Source: Melampsora larici-populina 98AG31 (taxonomy: Eukaryota > Basidiomycota > Pucciniomycetes > Pucciniales > Melampsoraceae). Taken from it: 64,000 nt of DNA. Positions within the stretch are counted from its first letter, which is position 1. The number at the start of each line of letters is the position of its first letter. Below are positions 1 to 13,240 of this stretch, piece after piece. The translations under genes were made by a program, and so were the position numbers. Under the pieces are notes generated by a model. It searched no databases, was not told the origin of the DNA, and saw only the letters and a list, made by a program, of their open reading frames with translations. The stretch is from contig NW_006768778.1 in NCBI RefSeq assembly GCF_000204055.1, positions 887,999 through 951,998 on the forward strand, written 5' to 3'.

Positions 1-1613
1 TCCTCAGCTTGACAGAAAATTGATGCTTGTAGGACAACCAATTGACTTCATGTAGCCAGTTGCCATACTTGACACTGTATCACTCTGGAAGGATTGCCTC
101 TAGCTGAAGTTATTTTGAAGCTTCATTGGAAATACTTCAAAGTTTGCTTGAAATCTTCTTGAATTCAGTGGTAATCTCTGGCCTGCCAGTGACTAGTAGC
201 CAGGGGCTGTGGATGTATTTGGGGCCAACTCCAAACTTTGACCTTCAGTTGTCAAATTTGACAATATTAGTGGCAAGCCCCAAATTGATGCACTTGCTGA
301 ACCCCATACTTTACAAGTGTAAAGGTTTGTATTTACTACACCTTGAAGTGCATGTAAGCAGGACCCTGAATAGCTCTCAGTAAACATCCCATTGAAAAAG
401 GTATGTTCTTACTTTGTTTTTTTTGACACGTAGTCAACAAAATAGGCGTCTTGGCCTATGTTGCCTTTGGATCATATCAACATCAGAGATATGAGTGTGA
501 GAAGTCTTTGACCAAGGATTCTTGAGCATACCAACTTACCAGGAATGATTCTGAAATCCACCACATCTTGTATACATCTAATACCACCTCAACCAACACT
601 TAAGAAGTTTTGATCACATTTCTTTGCTAATAGTCATACATACCTGTTATCATTTCAGGCAAAAAAAATCAATACCTTTTTTGTCCATTTACTGTGTCTC
701 AAAGTTCTGGTGCTGTTTTTTTTCAGGTTTCAATTGTTACAAACCATGTGAAAATATCAGTTTTCATGCTTAATGTAATTAGGAACCTTAGAAGAAATCT
801 TCAAAGTTTTTTTTTTCAAAAACATTTTCAGAATCATACCAACAAAAAAGCTCTTCTTGGCATTCATAAGCCTCAAATCAACAGGAGTTTGGGACATTCT
901 TTCTTGGTACACTTACTAGGAGCATTACAGGGGCTCTGTAAACTGTCTGTCACCCATACTCTGTACAAATTTGGAGCCCAAACCATTGCATCTGGCCAAA
1001 TGGTCTAGGGCCCCACTAAAATCCAATTTGGTTGATTTGGGGCCATGATTTGGGGCCTGACCACTGTGAATACTCTCATTGTACAAAATTTCTGAAATAT
1101 GGTTTGTGCATGAGAAGCCTCTCTCATCCAACCAATGTAAGTTACTTATCATTCTAAACCAAAGTATCAACCATAAATCAATCTCTCAACCCTACAAGTT
1201 AACAAAACTCTTCTTCCATTTTCTTTCCTTTCTTATCATTATGTATTGATATCTACAGCTATTCCATTAAATGTTGAACCTCAAAGACAAACAAAGTAGA
1301 AAGTTCAAATTCCAGTTTTTGCCCAGATTTAACCTAGGAAACACTGGATTTTTTTATTTTCCAGTGGTGAAGTCTGATATTCAATCTTGCTTAAACTAGT
1401 CAAAAACTTCATTATTTTTTCTAAAGCTTTGACCTATAATGAAATGGTAGTATTTATATATTCAATAAAACCAAACTCCCAAAACCAATCAAAACAAAAA
1501 GATCAAGTCCATACAAATATCAACAAAATTACAACAAAAACAAAAACACATGATATCTTTTACAAAGACAAAGCCTACTTCCTTTTCTTTTTCTTCTTAT
1601 TTCCCTTCTCTTG

Positions 1614-1646
<33 letters not shown>

Positions 1647-1710
1647 TGTAGCCAACAAATATCTAATCATTTAAATTTGAAAGTAATATCAAAAATCTTA
1701 AAATAAACGT
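1..1710. other. No gene recognised; old repeat-like DNA
   Basis: I see no supported gene here. Short open frames on both strands have no recognisable domain. Bases 1-1170 have the same texture as the decayed repetitive block at 42-46.9 kb, with phrases such as ggggcc...aactcc and runs of TTTT, so it is probably the edge of an old transposable element. Bases 1613-1648 are a compound TA/GT microsatellite. The last 300 bases are the AT-rich 3' flank of the DDB1 gene. Confidence 0.4.
1613..1648. repeat. TA/GT compound microsatellite
   Basis: About nine TA units run directly into about eight GT units. It lies in the 3' flank of the DDB1 gene on a stretch without a gene. It is likely length-polymorphic between isolates. 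Confidence 0.9.
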
Positions 1711-4700
1711 TTAATGAAACCAACTTAATTCTTCTACAACTTCATCAATTCCAACTTCATCTTGATCTTCTTTAATCAATGATTTTCTTTTGAATGAATC
1801 ATTATACAATCTTTGAATTAAATCACCATCTAAAAACTCACAACCATCAACTTTTTTCCATTTATTCTTAAACTTTCTAAACCTATTTTACCCCCCCCCA
1901 AAAAAAATCAATCAATCAATCTTTCCTTCTTTTTCTTCTCTATTTTGTTTAGAAAGAAAAAAAAACTTACTCAGTTGAATCTAATCCACCAATACTTAAG
2001 ATTTCTTTCTTCAATCGATCTTCTAAAGCCTTCAAGTGTTTATAAATCTTTAAATCTTCTAGTTTTATAATCACACCAATTCCTCCAGTCGAACTAACAA
2101 AAATCAATTTACCTCCATACTTTAAATCTTGACCATAGAAATGTTTTAAACTTTTAACCAAAGATCCTTGAAAGAAAAAAAATATCACATCAACAAAAAC
2201 AAAAAACAAAAGATCATCTCAGTACAATAGAGAAAATCAAAAACACAATGATCCAAAAGAAAAAAAGACACCTACCTGCTTTAAAATGATTCACATTCTC
2301 TCCTAAATGAAATCCTCCAACCGTATCAAGATGATCATCATTAAAAACCTTTTCAACTCTCATCCTTCTCTCTTCTTCTTCCCATTCATCATCATCTCCT
2401 TTCTCCTCTTCAACGCTAAGCCCTTCTTCATCTTCATCTTCTTCTTTCAAACCCTTTTGTCTCTCTCTCATCTCAACAGTAAACAAATTGAATTCAGTAT
2501 CAGCCGCCACAAAAACTCGATCAGAAATCATCCCAATAGGTCTAACAGACATAGCCGAATAATCTCGTCCTAAAACCTTTAATGAGAATTTCTTTAAATC
2601 AAATTCTAAAACCACTATACTTTTATATAAATCTCCTACAATGATCCAATTCTTTTCAGTCAAAACGGTTTGTGAAACAAACCCTCCTCCCCAAGTATCT
2701 AAAACTTCGAATCCTTCATCTTCTTCTTCTTCATTAATTCCAAACGCATGTACAAATGCATTAGCAGATGCTACAAACTTTCCTCCAGGTAATCCTCCTA
2801 ATCCATGTACTGTTCCTTTCACTTTGGTCATCCTTTTTAATTTGAATTCTCTTAGATTTCCTTCTTGATCGTGCTTTGATGATAATCCAATCGTTAGAAT
2901 CCTTCCTGTATTCGATTGACTTTCATTTGGATTGACAAATCCAGTTCCAATTATAAAATCTTCTATCAAATCTTTACCTAATTCTATGGCTGCAATACTT
3001 GTACCTTGTTCAATACTCAACAATTGAAAATCAAACAACACTTTTTTCCCCGATTTTCACAAATCCAAAAAAAACAATCTTTGATCAGTCAAGTAGATCC
3101 CCACCGTGCGGTTGAAAAAGAAAGGCTTACATTCAAATGTCACATCATCAATAATTTTCACAGAGCTACCCTTATCTAGTTCACCAGTCTGTTGATTAAC
3201 TTTTTGACTAACACAAACCACCCCATAAGCTCTCATACTTTTCGAATGTGCAATCCTCTTAGGTTGTTCACCTCCCAATGGAATCTTAGAAATATGAATC
3301 TTTTCTAAACTATCAATTCTTCCCAGTCGAATTCCTTCTGAAGTGACTACTCCAACTCCTCTCGTTCCGATCTTGATGGCATCTGTTGCATCACCCAGTG
3401 CGACTGGTCTGTACTTTAATCGACCATCTACTTCTATCATCAGAGTTGGATGTTCACTATGAATCCAAACGGCTGGCTTTCCAAGTTGTTGGTCTGTTGG
3501 TATGTCTAAGACAATACGCGACATAGTGATCGGTCGATGTCCAAGGACTACAGTTCTTCGACTTTGCTCTTGAACCAAACTCCCATTCTCGAGTCCTTGA
3601 AGTTTGATACTAATCAATTCTCCATCATCCATACCCGCGAGTAAATGAGGATCTATCCCTTCTCCAAAGTTGGTGAACAATACCGAATGAACACCAAAAT
3701 CAGAGCCTGTTTCAATAGTTGTCGAAACGTTCATCTGGTCCAAGGAGACTAAGGCGATAGAATTACTAATCCATTGTCCGACTGCCAAGACCTTTTGACT
3801 TGGGTCAATGGCCAAGCAAGAAACTTCATTTGGGAAGCGGATGGATCTGATACGTTATCCAAAACAAGATGCGTCAACAAAACTGTCAACCAGTAGAGAA
3901 AAGGGCTTTATACTCGGAAAGTACTGTCCACTCACTCTGATTGTACTAATAAATTATCTTTGACATGTAAGAGTAACACCTCACGCTGAAGCGCAACAAC
4001 CGTCAAAGAAGCTCCGATTGCAGCAACAGTAATCAAATCATTCGATGTAGGTTCCCAACGAAACATCTCACCTACAATCACTTCTTCCTGAGTGACTTGA
4101 ATTGGAAAAGCTTGAACATGATGACCCTGACTGATGATTTGACCTGCAAGGATAGTTCGTCGATCAGATTTAAACCCAGAAAAACTATCGAGCTCTTCTA
4201 CGTCTTGACTGAATTGATCGTTTTCGATGATTAGGAAACGAGTCTCATTACGGAAGCCAACAATGAGGGTGACTTGTGGTGAGTGAGGTGTATCGATTGA
4301 CCAAATGTGTTCGGCTCCAGCGATGGGTAACATGCCCAAGTCAGTGAGCGTGATACCATGGGTGATGATCCTAAGTGATCCATCTTGATATGCCCCACTA
4401 CAGGTCACCAATTGATGATCAAAACCTTCACTCTGATCAACAACGCAGACATCAGATATCGGAGCCAAGTTGGGATAATTGGCCACCACTTCAGGTTGAC
4501 AATCTTGAGCAAGGGCTGAATCGAGAGCGCTGATTCTCAAGAGTTGGGAATCGCCATAGTGTGAGGCAAGATAGATGAACCGATCAGAGATATAAACCAA
4601 TGCTTCTGGTGATGAAACTTGACCGGCTTGTTGATATCGGAGCAAAGGTTTACCGCCCTCGGGTCGCTCGAGACGGATGACAAGTACATGACCGTACAGA

Positions 4701-6152
4701 TCTCCTATCAACCAAACATCTGGTTGATCTTCCACTTTACAGAAACTGATTTGTGTTTCCAGGAGATAAATTGACGCAAGCAAGATGCGTCAAGGATGAG
4801 TATATACTGTCAGCACAAGTAGGCGCCATGATTGTCTGTGAAAGAGAATGAGAGGCGATGTGAGAGGATGAAGCCTAGAAGATAGTTAGCCTGGAGGTCG
4901 ACGAGCGCAATTTGTGGAGAGGGCTGGAGGGAGGGGGAGAAGAGCGGAGGAAAGGAAGTCCGGAAACAAAGGAGAGAAGATAGAATATACATGTAGTGAA
5001 TGTTTAAGGCAAAAGCTGACCAAGTATATGAACCCAATGGTATATTGATGCTGGTAACATGCTTGAGTAATTTATCTGATTCTGGTGCTCTGGTGGCGCC
5101 CGTCCTGGAGTCGACTGAACGATCGCGGCTTTTCCCTTTGCCGGTTGGATTAGGGAGCCGATCGGTTAGATAGACCAGTTCAACTGAGTCTTCACCTACT
5201 AGCAAAACTGAACCCTGATCATCAGGAATAGGTATGATGAGACTCGTATCTAGATCAGGGCAGAGATGGTTGGGACAGATGTCTTGATCGCAATTAGCTG
5301 TGATGAGATCGATAGACCGACTTCGTAAAACACGTTGACCCATGTGATTTGAATAAAGGATCAAGAGCGTTGGAGGAAGATGAGCAGGTAAAGCAGCAAA
5401 GTCGAGTGCATGAACATTGACTTCATTAAGTCTGAGTTGAACTATTTGATAGAGTTCTGAATCAGGATCGATATTGGTATCAAGATCAGGGTTGGGTGGA
5501 TGATTAGATTTGAGTGATATGGTGGATCGTTTGCGTCTGCCACCAAGGGATGGTTCGAGATGCTTAGGCTTAGGTTTTGAGCTTGGCTCCAAAGGTATAA
5601 GATGAAGGATACCATTGAGAGCATGAAGGACAAGACATCTAGAGTGTGGATCGACAATCGAAGTTTGAAGATAATCAGCAGGTCGAGCGCCAGGTTGATT
5701 GAGTGAGATGGTAGCGGTAGTGATGACTGATTTAGATTGAGGACAATATCTGAGAGTGAAGAGGTTCAACTCAGAGGTAAGAACTAGTAAGGTAGCAGTT
5801 TGATTGGGTTGCTTGATGTAAGATTGAATATGATCGATTAAACCAAAGACAGGTAAGGTATGAAGTAAGTTGAGTTGATCAGGTTCGATAGCATAAATCT
5901 CAAGTTGAGAAGGTTTACTGGATGAAAGGACCAATTTGATGATAAGCTAAGAGTGAAGAAGTACTACTTGAAGATAATCTGTTGACTCACCAAAGGATTA
6001 AAGACTGAGAATGAGGTTCAAGAAATGAACACTTGATCGCATGTCGAACTGAAGTTGGAAGCTGGAATATAGATCGATCTTTAGCTCATCACCATCACCA
6101 AGAACTTGATTTCTTCAAGAGCACTCACTTGAGCATGACCAACATATAACAT
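1711..6152 (-). CDS. DDB1: DNA damage-binding protein 1 (DDB1), CUL4 ubiquitin ligase adaptor
   Basis: DDB1 is the three-beta-propeller adaptor that links CUL4-RBX1 to WD40 substrate receptors in the nucleus. I see the family's landmarks in order. The N-terminal segment ends in QLEIYAIEP. Next come VWLIGDLYGHVLVIRL, HYGDSQLLRISALDS and LVTCSGAYQDGSLRI, then the middle propeller and VCVSQK. The C-terminus is FLDGDLIQRLYN followed by EVVEELSWFH and stop, close to the conserved VEEL..xH end. Exons phased by eye on the minus strand are 6152-6129 (24 nt), 6061-5991, 5917 to about 5020, an uncertain join at 5020-4740, then down to 3936, 3846-3131, 3040-2276, 2166-1971 and 1882-1711. An acidic Glu/Asp-rich insert lies in the last propeller region. 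The start ATG gives MLYVGHAQ, spliced to LPTSVRHAIK. The paralogues Cft1 and Rse1 fit less well because they lack this C-terminus. Confidence 0.93.
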
Positions 6153-7396
6153 CTTGAAAGTTTTAATATATTCAATGAGAATGAGAGTGAGAATGAGAAT
6201 GATGATATGGATACAGTCAAGATGGTAAAGAGTTGATCGACTTGAAACCAAAGTGACTTGAACTTAACCGCTAAAGTCAGAATATCAAGCATTCTTCTCT
6301 CCACAAAGTCCACACTTTCCATACCTAAAACCAATACACACCACTCCTTATCCCTCCTTATCCCCTCAAAACCAATCCACTCTGCGTCACAGGGCATACA
6401 TACCTCATGCACCGTTATCCACCAAAATAAATTGCCCAAACTTCATCAAACAACTGACTGGGTGTGAGTTTATAAAATGGCCATGAAAGACCCAAGCCAG
6501 CTATATAAAAACATATGATCATCACTTTGACCTTTCAGATATACCTGAAAGTAATCCTGGTAGCTTTTTTCAAGCAAAAAATGGTCTAAATGATACCAAA
6601 AAATCAGGTATTCTTGGCCTCTAAAACACAAAAATTTGGGAGATTTTTGGTTGGTATATATGCTTCAAGCTATATCCAAGGGCCTCTTGTGCCCCCTCCC
6701 CAAAAAAAATCACACCATCCCATATGCCACTATAAAATCTATGTAATCACATAAAGCCTGTTTTTTTTGGTTTCAAACCAAACTCCGAACTTGAGAAATT
6801 GAAAAAAAGTAATTAATATATTTATAAAATGTTGCAGTAATTTATAATTAAGGGTTTTTGTAGCATATATACAAATCTAATTTATCACACATATATATAT
6901 ATATCCAAATAAAGTTACAATAAGAATAAAAATAAACGATTGTCGATTGATTTTGTGAATCCAAAGACAAGAAGTAAGTAAGTAAAAAAAACAAATATCA
7001 TTAAATAAAGAAGCAAAGTAATAAAGGAAAAAAAACCTAGTTCATTAATTCGTAAAATATATTCATTATAATGTATAATCTAATACTACATGAAAAAATG
7101 ATTTGGAGAAATGAAAATACATTTATTGACTGTTATGCAAAAGGAAACCAAAGCAATAATAAGGAAAAGAAAGTCAGAGTTTATAAACAAGAAGAAGAAA
7201 GAGAGAATGCGATTTTAATTTATGTAATTTCTATATATATATATATCACTCATTAAATGGTTAACTGTTTTATTAAAAGGCTTTAAGGAAAGGTAATGAT
7301 TAAGGAAGTTCATTTGCTTAGAAAGAGAAAAAACGGATTTGAGGTTTTCAAAATAAAAGTTGTAAGAAAAAAAAAGACGGAATTGAATTAATATGA
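6153..7396. other. Intergenic, AT-rich
   Basis: This separates the 5' end of DDB1 from the 3' end of the RhoGEF gene. The first 300 bases hold open frames on both strands without a recognisable product and are probably DDB1 promoter and leader. The rest is AT-rich with TA microsatellites at about 6887-6904 and 7230-7246. No RNA gene or element was seen. Confidence 0.5.
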
Positions 7397-10300
7397 TCAT
7401 AATTGAAAGAGTTGTAAAACTTTAAACGAAGAATTTTGACCAAGATTATCAAAAGCATTTCTATGATTTAAGCTTTTCTGATCTTGATGTTGATCTTCAT
7501 CAATTTGATAAAGCTTTTGATAAGATTGATTTTGTTTTAAATTATGTTGGATTTGTTGTTGATTAGAAAGTTCATCAACTTGAATCACCAAATCATCATT
7601 CCCATTCTCAAACCCAAGATTACATAAACTATTAAGCCCAAGTAAAAAGATTTCTTGAATCTTTTCAAATTTGATTAAATCCCATATTTCAATCATCGAA
7701 TTCGATCCAATCATAATCAAATATCGATCGTCTTGATTTTTTTTGAAGCTGATCTTAAATGATTTAATTTGATTGGATTCCCATTGTAAAATAGGTTTAG
7801 ATTTATCTCTAATTCCTTCAATGTTACCGAAATATCCAAATCCTACGAAGAAAACAGTATTATCATTAGTTGTACTTCTTTGATGATTGAATCTTGATAA
7901 GCAATTAGAAAAGAAAAAGAAACTCAACGATCAAAACAAAATAAAATTAATCCATCTTCAACTTCAAATGAATTTAAAAGTGAATGTGAAGTTTTGATTA
8001 ATTTTTTAAACCTTTGATTAGCCAAAAGGTTTAAATCATTTTTAGTCAAGACTGAAAAAGTTTTAATGATTTCTTGATTTGAAGTTGAATTTGAATCTCT
8101 TGAATTTGAAAGGTTTATAATCATAAACTGTTTTGTAGATGATTCAATGATCATCAATTGATCTTTAATTAATTTGATTTCTTGAATTCGTTTGAATTGT
8201 AAATTGATTTTCTAATGTACAAAATCAAGTCAACAAAAATCAGTCATTTGTACTTTTGTGAATCGTGTGTTCAGGATGCTATGAATATTTTGCTTTACCT
8301 TTAATTGTGTGAAATTAGGAAACGAGTCAATCATTTTCATTTCTAAAACTATTAATTGACAACCAGAATCTAATTTCTCAACATCTATTTCAAATTTATC
8401 AAGAAAACCTTTGATCAATAAATTTTCAAAACACCCCAAAGTCAAGAAAAGTGAGAGATTATATGACTTACAAGTTAAAATGGTTCGATGATCAGTTAGT
8501 CTACCAATTTTAAAGGTTGAGACTTCTTTATTACTTTCAGAAATAAAAACCGGTAGATTCATTTCATGAGCTCTTTCTGATCTTCTAAAATTTCTTTGAT
8601 TTTCCCTAACTTGTTGAGATTTTCTTTCTTCAATCTGTTTGACCAAAAAAAAGAAAGAGAAAAAAGGCAATGACAAGAAGGAAGAATCAATTAGTGAAAA
8701 AGTTTCCAAAAACGTTTGTCAAAGACCAAATCAACTTACGATTGTATCAGATGATATGATATTTCGATTTGGATTAGAAGTATTGGAATCGAAATTGTAG
8801 GAATTGAAAGTAGTAGCAATACTAGAACTTGAAGTAGAATTAGAATTAGATGAAGAAGATGATGATGATGATGAAGTCGAATCTGATTTCTTAACGAGGT
8901 TAAAACTACTCCTATTCAAACTCTTCTTCAAATTCCTAAACTCATGAAGATTCGAATCATAATAAGATTTCAAGCTAGGTTCAATCAATGCCCGAGTCTG
9001 AGTAGTAGTTCCACCATAAGGTGTACAAGGTCTTGAAGGCTTTTCAATCAAAGGTGATGAATTTGATCGATCTCTTGTTGATGATTTTTGTAAGAATTGA
9101 TTTAAGGGGTATAAGAAAAGTTGAGAATTGGATAAGACTACGATTTGATTCAATTCCATTAAAACTTCACATTGTTGTATGTTCTTTAAGTTCGGTAAGA
9201 TGAAATGAAATGAATTAGGTTGATGTTTTTTACCTATCCATAATCCTTTTTGACAACCTATAACTAAATAGTTATTTCCATCTTGAGAGATAAATTGAGC
9301 TGAACAAGTTGGAATCTGTGAAAGTTGAATTCATTGCGGAAGAGTGAGTTAGTGATTATGAGTTTGATTGATGAAACAAAAACAAATGAACTCAACTCCA
9401 TGTAATGGTCTGGGGGTTTTTTGTTTCAATAAATGCTCATCAGCTGAATGTCGATTAAATAAAGAATTGAACTCTTCAAGTTTAGCATGAAATTCCAATT
9501 GATGTGAAGAAGTTGTCGTAAAGTTTAAGATCGGTAAAAGTTTGAATACTTCGATTTGTTCAAAATTTTGTAATCTTTGATGAATTGCTTCATTAAATTT
9601 GTCAACCCAAAATGATCTAAGTTTTTCATTTTCTAAGTAGATTGTAATCGTACGAGGAGATACGCCAAAAGATTGAAATGTAATAGGAAATAATGAATTC
9701 GACACTAACGGTTGATTTGGAAAGCTTAAATTCGAATTATTATGTAAAAAGGATTTTAATTTATTAACTTTTTTGTGAGCTAGTTGATCATCGGTTTTCG
9801 AAAGTTTCATAAATTCTAATCTGATGGGTTCTTCAATGATTTCGTGATATGTGATTGATGGATTTGATTTTTGTATAGGTTTAGTGATAATGAAATAATG
9901 GTCGATCAAAATTCCATTGACTTCCATAAAATTATTCAACGATCCTTCCTTCTTTTTGATCATTTCTCCTGAACAATATAATCTTCTACTCGGAGCTTTT
10001 AAATGCAATGCCTGAAAATTGAGAAAAGAGATAGTCAGCCGAGTAAAAGATCAAGTCAACAAAGAATTGACTAACAGTATAATCATGTTTGTTGATTATA
10101 GATTTGTGTAGCTTTAGTAACTTCAATCTATCTTGCTGCAGTTCTATTAGGGTGTTACATTCTCGACATTGATTTTTGATCAGGTCGGTAGCCGATGTTA
10201 ATATATTGAAATCTACATGATCCTTTGGAGTGTTTTCTATCAATCTATTTAATAATAGTGAATATCTTACTAATCTCAAAGTAGGTCTAGAATAAAAATG

Positions 10301-11122
10301 ACGAAAGTCTTTCTTCTTAACATTTCTTTTAGGAATACTCTGAAAAATCAGAGAAAAATGAGTGACTTTGATTTTCTTTCCAACAAAACTTCACCGCGAT
10401 AAAATTTGGAAAACTCACTTCAATTAATTCGGCAAAGAGAGGATTGAGAATCATTTGTTTTTCAATTTGGAATTCACCTAATGGATGATCCTTAGCATAA
10501 GAAGTATATAGGTTTGACCATCGTAAAGCAAAGGTCAAGATCAATTGAGGAATTAAATCAGTATTCTCAGGTTTTATAATTTGGTTCAAGAATGATTGAT
10601 GATGATCCTTGATTTCTAGAATTGTAGAAAACACTTTTGATGCAAACTTCTCTAGATAGTCGTGTTGAAAAATGGTAGGAGGCGTGGGGTCTTGTAGGGG
10701 GATAATGAACAACTTTTTCGGGGGGGGAAATAATTCAATCCGCAACAGAAAAGAGTCAATGTCAGAATTAGTTTAAAAAACGGGTTAATTTACTGATGTT
10801 CAAAAAGAAGGTCGGGAATTTACAGATTGATAAGTATTAAGATCATCAAGATAATCAATTTCGCCTGTGATGAGTTCTTGGATGATTGAGAACCTAGTGT
10901 TCTGATCAAGTTGACTTGAGCTCAATGAAGATGATTGAGTTGGAGATGGTTGATGCTGTTTGAACCCATCATATCAAAATTGAATTTCAATCCAACGAAA
11001 GTTTGTCAATCCTGAACAAAACAACTTACATTCATCAAATTGTGTTGTTGTTGTTCTTGTTTTTGCTGTTCTTGATGATGATTTGATGGTGGTGGCCGTT
11101 CATCGTGATGGACCGTCGTCAT
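7397..11122 (-). CDS. Rho1 guanine-nucleotide exchange factor (Rom/Tus1-type), DH-PH-CNH
   Basis: This protein would activate Rho1 and thereby glucan synthase and the cell-wall integrity pathway at the plasma membrane. Exons from the start are 11122-11030, 10955-10824, 10712-10419, 10339-10076 and 10011 to about 9380, then several CNH exons to the stop at 7397. The DH domain begins with FSIIQELITGEIDYLDDLN and continues through LFIIPLQDPTPPTIF, FSTILEIKDHH and RLVRYSLLLNRLIENTPKDH. A PH-like segment starts near LYCSGEMIKKKEGSLN. The CNH region contains LVIGCQKGLWIG and IVVLSNSQLFLYPLNQFL. The N-terminus is short and Gln-rich with no DEP domain visible, so the protein is smaller than yeast Rom2. 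The first five exons keep phase exactly; the CNH splice sites are approximate. Confidence 0.85.
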
Positions 11123-11434
11123 CTTCTGAGGGTGATTGAGATTTCAAGGAAAAGGAAGATTAACAAAATAAGTCAAGTTTTCAAACAGAATGAAAAATAA
11201 GAATAAGAATAAGTGAGAATGCACAATCAATTTCAAGATCTAGATGAACAGAGAGAAATTCAATTACAATTGAGTTTGAAAGAAAAGAAAAAAGAAAGAA
11301 AAGTGGAGCTAATGTGAAGTACAATCCAAATCTATCCAAATGATTACAAAAAACAATCAAGTTTGGAGTGTATTGGGTTCATCGGAGTTTTTGTAATTTC
11401 AAATACAAATTTTCAAATTCAACTTCTTTGATGA

Positions 11435-11533
11435 TACTGTCGATTTTTACAAAGCTCACCGAAACTTCCAAGCCAAATTGCTCGACTTTTGCGGATAAAC
11501 TTGGACAAGCTTTTCTAAAATTAACACTTTTAA
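11435..11533. mobile_element. Tc1/mariner-type MITE, degenerate copy
   Basis: This stretch aligns by eye along its whole length with the clearer copy at 48940-49032. Shared features are TACTGTC/TACAGTC at the left edge, GCCAAATTGCTCGACTTTTGCGG in the centre, and GACAAGCTTTTCT near the right edge. The arms have diverged. It has no coding capacity and lies 0.3 kb upstream of the RhoGEF start on that gene's 5' side. Edges are uncertain by a few bases. Confidence 0.55.
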
Positions 11534-11725
11534 CCTCGGAACTCATCAAAACATTAATCTTCCATTGATTTTGAACTATATAGTTATCTAATCATCATTT
11601 TCGATTCGTCATCCGTCTTTCACTCTTGAGTCTTCAGTTCTGGACAACTTGAAGCTAGCTGAAGTGTGTAGATTCATGTTTTCAATCAGTGAACTCAAAT
11701 TCATGAAAATCGTCGTCATACTTTG

Positions 11726-11825
11726 TATAATCAAATCACAAAAGCTTGCTGCTTGACCAAATTCGCCCTCCAAACTCGAGCAAATTGGCGGGGAATTTGT
11801 GGCAAGCTTTTGTGATTTGACTATA
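11726..11825. mobile_element. Tc1/mariner-type MITE, second copy
   Basis: An inverted repeat. The left arm TATAATCAAATCACAAAAGC is mirrored by GCTTTTGTGATTTGACTATA on the right. The core contains CAAATTGGCGGGGAATTTG, which matches the reversed 48940-49032 copy almost base for base. It interrupts an otherwise open minus frame (11609-12100), which argues against that frame being a real gene. Confidence 0.7.
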
Positions 11826-12743
11826 TATAGCATCCAAAGCCTAAAAGATACGTTGAAACAAATTGCAACCTCTGGGTTTACGAACAACCTCTTATTCCCA
11901 AACAGTAGGTTTCTTAGATTTCCTATCAACTTGAAGATTATCACCACATCTCCCTTTGGGAATTCAGGTGAATCAAGGTGATGATCATTATCATTAATCA
12001 TTAAAGATATTAAATCTGATCGATAATCTCCTCTTATCATCTCGAGACTCGAGCAGATGATCCGATTTGAGGTCGATTTGATAAGTGTTAAAGAACCCAT
12101 CAGATCGATTTGAATAAACGTGAATAGTTTTGAAGCTGTGTTTCAAGCAACTTTGAGCATGCAAGTGGTGGTAGCTTGGTGTGAGATGGGTTCGACTTGA
12201 GTGATGGATTAGTCTGAATGATGGGTCTCGATTGGTAAAATAGAACGGTTCGATGTCCTGGTAAAGAAGTTCTTAGCGATTTGATATCTGGTAATACACC
12301 TGGACCAAAACATTCTTAAGATCCTTTAGATTCTACGAATGGTTTTTAAAGCTTCGTGCCAAAAGAAAAGCTTCAATGGATAGTACAAAATATAAATAGT
12401 AAATGTAGGGTATTTGGAAACGGTAAAGAAGTTTGAATGATGGGTTTTGAATAATCATCGCATATTTGCCGGAGATGACTGATGGTATTACAATCAGGGT
12501 GGCTCCTGAAGATAAGTTACAACCTGTAATCTTTCCTCATACATCTCAAGATCGATTAGAAACGAGATACAATCTTGAACGCGCATGGATTACAAGGATG
12601 GCGTGTCAAGTTAGGATGGCATGGGACTCGAGTCCTGATGACCACAATCAAGAACCGAAATGAACATCAAATGTGTGTGATGAGGAAGGTTGAGAAGAAT
12701 TCTGTCGCCAATTGTTGTTGAGAGATCAATCTGATGTTGAAGG

Positions 12744-12971
12744 TCAGGCAAGTCGCGAATTCCATACCTCATAAGGGTCGGCGCCTGGCATGACCCCGAA
12801 TTCGATACCCTTACCTGGCGGGCGGTTTTCATTCGCATTCCTGCCACGGAACGATTGAAGAGATGATGGATTGGTGTCATTCGCCTTGCTATGCATGACG
12901 ATGAAGCCCAAGTGAAACGATCTCAAAACGCTACAAAAGCATGACTCTTGGTACGTCTTTCCTTCATTCAC
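12744..12971 (-). other. Short open frame with protein-like composition, unassigned
   Basis: The minus frame can start at an internal ATG near 12896 and would encode about 50 residues ending PPGKGIEFGVMPGADPYEVW and a few more before a stop. The Pro/Gly-rich, ordered-looking tail resembles a conserved short fungal protein more than random translation. A GTAAGG inside it could also be a splice donor. I do not recognise a family, so this may be one exon of a small gene or chance. Confidence 0.3.
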
Positions 12972-13240
12972 TTCATCCTAACAAATTTACTTGTTTTATA
13001 TCTTCCCATTCTGTTCTTTATCTAGACATTGATTGTATATAGCATCATTCTTCTTTAATTAGAAAAATCCATCTTTAAACTCTTTTTTTCGTGTTCAATC
13101 TTCTTTACAACTTTACCATTCCTTGCGAATTGACCCTTTCTACATTTCTTACTACCTAATACTTTTCAGTCCTTTGATCTTGATTAGATTTCTTTTTTTT
13201 GAATTTCTTATAAAATTTCATTTTCGAGCCCTCTTTCATC

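Larger units (their letters stand above)
11123..13240. other. Intergenic with two MITEs and short open frames
   Basis: No firmly supported gene. The minus frame 11609-12100 overlaps a 100-bp MITE and is not accepted as a gene. A minus frame at 12744-12971 holds a conspicuous non-random segment described in a separate entry. The last 270 bases (12970-13240) are pyrimidine-rich and are the promoter and leader of the secreted repeat protein gene. Confidence 0.45.

Noticed and set aside
11609..12100. 163-codon minus open frame
   Set aside because: It runs through a complete palindromic MITE and has no domain, signal or splice pattern, so it is treated as chance.
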